NCBI GenBank assembly: GCA_023433855.1
Contig: JAEYTV010000590.1
Coordinates: 1 to 7,264, forward strand
Origin: Pseudomonadota bacterium
Lineage (GTDB): Bacteria; Pseudomonadota; Alphaproteobacteria; Rhizobiales; Rhizobiaceae
DNA length: 7,264 nucleotides
Direction: 5' to 3'
Shown here: in pieces, positions 5,737 to 7,264 of the stretch
Layout of the letters: each line of letters starts with the position of its first letter
How positions within the stretch are numbered: position 1 is the stretch's first letter
Notes under the pieces: model-generated
Seen by the model: the letters and a program-made list of their open reading frames with translations, nothing else
What the model was told of the DNA's origin: nothing
Databases searched by the model: none
Position numbers and translations under genes: made by a program

Positions 5737-6684
5737 ATGAGAGGTAGATTAATGGGCTTGGCGACGGCAGTCTCACTTCTGTGCGGCAATCCTGAGACGC
5801 TGGCAGCCGACGCAAATCCATCGATGCCATCGACCGATCCAAGCAACTCGGCGGAGCAGGTCGTTCTCGGTGTTTATGATCCCCATGCCCAATTTTCCCG
5901 GTCTCCCGATGTCGATATCGAGCACATTTTCATTTATTGGCAGACGCTGGACGCCGGAGAGTTCAGCCGCCGACTTTCCAATGCGCAGAACCAAAACCGC
6001 GCGATCATGGTAACCGTTGAACCGTTTACCAAAGCCCTCAACTGGCGTGACGGCGGAGATCGGCTGTTCCTCGACATTACCTCCGGCGCGTTCGACAACG
6101 AGATCGACACGCTCTGCGGCCTGATGGCCGAGTTCGATGGCGCTCTCTACGTCCGGTGGGGCCATGAGATGGAGGATCCGACCGGCCGTTATCCATGGGC
6201 GAGAAAGGACAAGGAGGGCTACAAACAGGCTTATCGGTACTTTGTCGATGCCTGTCGCCGCAAGGTTCCGCAGGCCGCGTTCATCTGGTCGCCCAAAGGT
6301 GAGAGGAACCTAGCCCTCTATTACCCCGGCGACGCCTATGTCGATTACGTGGGGCTGGCCGTTTGGGGGCTTGAGGCACTCGACCAGGACCAACACGGCG
6401 GCTGGCGCGACTTCTCAGAAACCTTTCAAGAAAAATATGATCGCGTCGCCAGGTTCGGTAAGCCAGTCTACATTGCCGAACTCGGTGTGGCAGGAACCAC
6501 TCAATATAGGCAGGCTTGGTTTCGAAGCCTCTATGCAATTATTGCAATACCCGATAAATTTCGCTTGCTTAGCGGCATTGTTTACTTCAACGACATGGAA
6601 CCGCACCCATGGCCCCAAGGCTTTGGTAGCCCTGACTGGCGCATCGGTGGTAATTGGTTCGCCGACGCGCGTCTTAGAGACTAA
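5737..6684 (+). CDS. Secreted glycoside hydrolase family 26 protein (beta-mannanase-like)
   Basis: A 315-residue predicted exported endo-beta-glycanase. The N-terminus MRGRLMGLATAVSLLCGNPE is a Sec signal peptide, with likely cleavage near LA-ADA-N (about residues 23-26). The mature domain starts at VVLGVYDPHAQFS. The acid/base site is VRWGHEMEDPTGRYPW (Glu144; His143 and Arg140 conserved around it). WSPKGERNL (from 184), YYPGDAYVDYVGL and the nucleophile strand KPVYIAELG (Glu248) follow, then IVYFNDMEPHPWP near the end. Both catalytic Glu residues of GH26 are present, so activity is plausible. GH26 enzymes cut beta-1,4-mannan or, less often, beta-1,3/1,4-glucan and beta-1,3-xylan; the substrate is not fixed by sequence. 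In rhizobia similar genes sit in polysaccharide loci, and here a galE remnant is divergent and a paralogue is convergent. It may trim or release a self-made polysaccharide in the periplasm or outside, or digest plant glucomannan; this is inference. Confidence 0.88.
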   Translation: MRGRLMGLATAVSLLCGNPETLAADANPSMPSTDPSNSAEQVVLGVYDPHAQFSRSPDVDIEHIFIYWQTLDAGEFSRRLSNAQNQNRAIMVTVEPFTKALNWRDGGDRLFLDITSGAFDNEIDTLCGLMAEFDGALYVRWGHEMEDPTGRYPWARKDKEGYKQAYRYFVDACRRKVPQAAFIWSPKGERNLALYYPGDAYVDYVGLAVWGLEALDQDQHGGWRDFSETFQEKYDRVARFGKPVYIAELGVAGTTQYRQAWFRSLYAIIAIPDKFRLLSGIVYFNDMEPHPWPQGFGSPDWRIGGNWFADARLRD

Positions 6685-6719
6685 AAGCGCCGAACCGTCG
6701 CCGGATTGCAGCCAAGCGG

Positions 6720-6745
6720 GAGGGGTTTCCGCATAGAGACCCTTT
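6720..6745. terminator. Hairpin in the gap between the convergent GH26 genes
   Basis: AGGGGTTTC (6721-6729), a 6-nt loop, then GAGACCCTT (6736-6744) can form a 9-bp stem with two G-T pairs, extendable by one more G-T pair. It lies 36 nt after the stop of the plus-strand gene and 31 nt after that of the minus-strand gene, where a shared terminator is expected. Neither strand has a clear T-run after the stem, so the call is weak. Confidence 0.3.
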
Positions 6746-6775
6746 CCGATTGTCTCTTCGAACGAGGCTCGCCGA

Positions 6776-7264
6776 TCAGCCGCGTTGAGGCCGTCGCGTA
6801 TATATCGGCGCGTTTCGTACGACCCGCCAGTTTGGCCTTCCGAGGCCGTAGGGCCAAGGCCAGACCTCCCTGTCGTTGAAGTAGACGACTTCCTCAAGCG
6901 CCGGGTATTCGGGATACTTGCGGGTAACCTCCTCGACCCATTTCGTGAGGTAATCCTTGCCGCCTTCGTAGCCCAGTTCGGCGACCCAGATCGGCTTGCC
7001 GAACCCGACGGACAAATCGTAACCCTGTTTCAGGCTTTCGGCGAAGGAGCGCGGTGCGCCATATTCTCTCTTGTCGAATGGCTCGTAGCCAAACACGCTG
7101 AGGCCGACGATGTCTACGAACTTGTCACCGGGATAGTAAGCTTGGAGATTCTTCTCGCCACGTGGGGACCACATCATCTTTGCTTCCGGCAGCGTCTTCT
7201 TGACGATCGAGTGCATGCGCCGGAAGGCCTTCACGTAATCTGCCGGTCGCCATAGCGACCAGGG
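6776..7264 (-). CDS. Second glycoside hydrolase family 26 protein, C-terminal part (5' end outside window)
   Basis: The frame is open to the right edge (in-frame codons 7235-7264 encode PWSLWRPADY), so only the last 162 residues are seen. They match the C-terminal half of the other GH26 protein: PW just after the acid/base site, then MMWSPRGEKNL, YYPGDKFVDIVGL and FGKPIWVAELG, holding the predicted nucleophile Glu. VVYFNDREVWPWPYGLGRPNWRV comes near the end. The acid/base Glu would lie beyond the edge. A GTG at 7232-7234 is in frame but lies inside the domain and is not the start. Odd point: after NWRVV the annotated frame ends in a short basic tail, NAPIYTRRPQRG, while another minus-strand frame (about 6685-6840) stays coding-like with RRYIRDGLNAADRRASFEET. 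A late frameshift or alternative end is therefore possible. It is convergent with its paralogue, 91 bp apart. Confidence 0.88.
   Translation of the reverse strand, partial: PWSLWRPADYVKAFRRMHSIVKKTLPEAKMMWSPRGEKNLQAYYPGDKFVDIVGLSVFGYEPFDKREYGAPRSFAESLKQGYDLSVGFGKPIWVAELGYEGGKDYLTKWVEEVTRKYPEYPALEEVVYFNDREVWPWPYGLGRPNWRVVRNAPIYTRRPQRG

Noticed and set aside
5737..5800. Lipoprotein signal on the first GH26 protein
   Set aside because: The only Cys follows SLL, which lacks the small residue needed at -1 of a lipobox; a normal Sec signal with an Ala-rich cleavage site fits better.
6415..6897. 160-residue minus-strand frame across both GH26 3' ends
   Set aside because: Most of it is antisense to the first GH26 gene, whose coding evidence is much stronger; only its first part is kept as a possible alternative tail.
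1..7264. CRISPR array, tRNA/rRNA, complete insertion sequence, phage genes or a plasmid origin
   Set aside because: Read on both strands; no regularly spaced repeats, tRNA-like segments, transposase motifs with terminal repeats, or replication genes were seen.

Overview
The window looks like an accessory stretch of a GC-rich alphaproteobacterial genome, most likely from the Rhizobium/Sinorhizobium/Mesorhizobium/Agrobacterium group. This is inferred from protein families and codon style only; there is no rRNA or tRNA marker. Intact small genes are mixed with broken ones, as on a rhizobial megaplasmid or a chromosomal island undergoing decay.

Left part (1-3278): apart from a doubtful partial frame at the left edge, all genes are on the minus strand. 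In map order they are a small P-loop phosphotransferase (330-863), a GNAT acetyltransferase (1006-1503), a VOC/glyoxalase-fold protein (1686-2090) transcribed just behind a short AraC-type regulator (2105-2599), and a second VOC protein (2853-3278). They all resemble enzymes that modify or bind small molecules, plus their regulators. AraC-VOC is a tight operon with a 14-nt gap.

Centre (3279-4671): a TetR-family repressor (3360-3926, TTG start behind a strong ribosome binding site) is divergent from the second VOC gene. The 81-bp gap holds a perfect 17-bp palindrome and a degenerate second copy 25 bp away, a likely operator pair controlling both genes. The TetR gene is followed by what may be a decayed membrane-protein gene (3907 to about 4193), then about 480 bp in which I see no gene.

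Right part (4672-7264): a YeiH-family membrane transporter gene is broken by a one-base frameshift near 4840 and lacks its 3' end. Its end is joined tail to tail to the first ~37 codons of a UDP-glucose 4-epimerase (galE/exoB-like) gene on the other strand, so both are pseudogenes made by one rearrangement around 5440-5446. Divergent from the galE remnant is an intact secreted glycoside hydrolase of family GH26 (5737-6684). The shared upstream region has a 26-bp inverted repeat carrying TATAAT on both strands. A second GH26 paralogue (6776 to beyond 7264, minus strand) converges on the first and runs off the right edge.

Reading: the right part is probably the edge of a polysaccharide locus (sugar-nucleotide epimerase plus two beta-glycanase-like enzymes) that has lost genes by deletion. 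The left part is a set of small detoxification- or resistance-like genes under local AraC and TetR control. I see no clear new multi-gene system. The items most worth testing are the TetR operator pair, the paired GH26 genes, the two-way promoter palindrome and the yeiH/galE junction.
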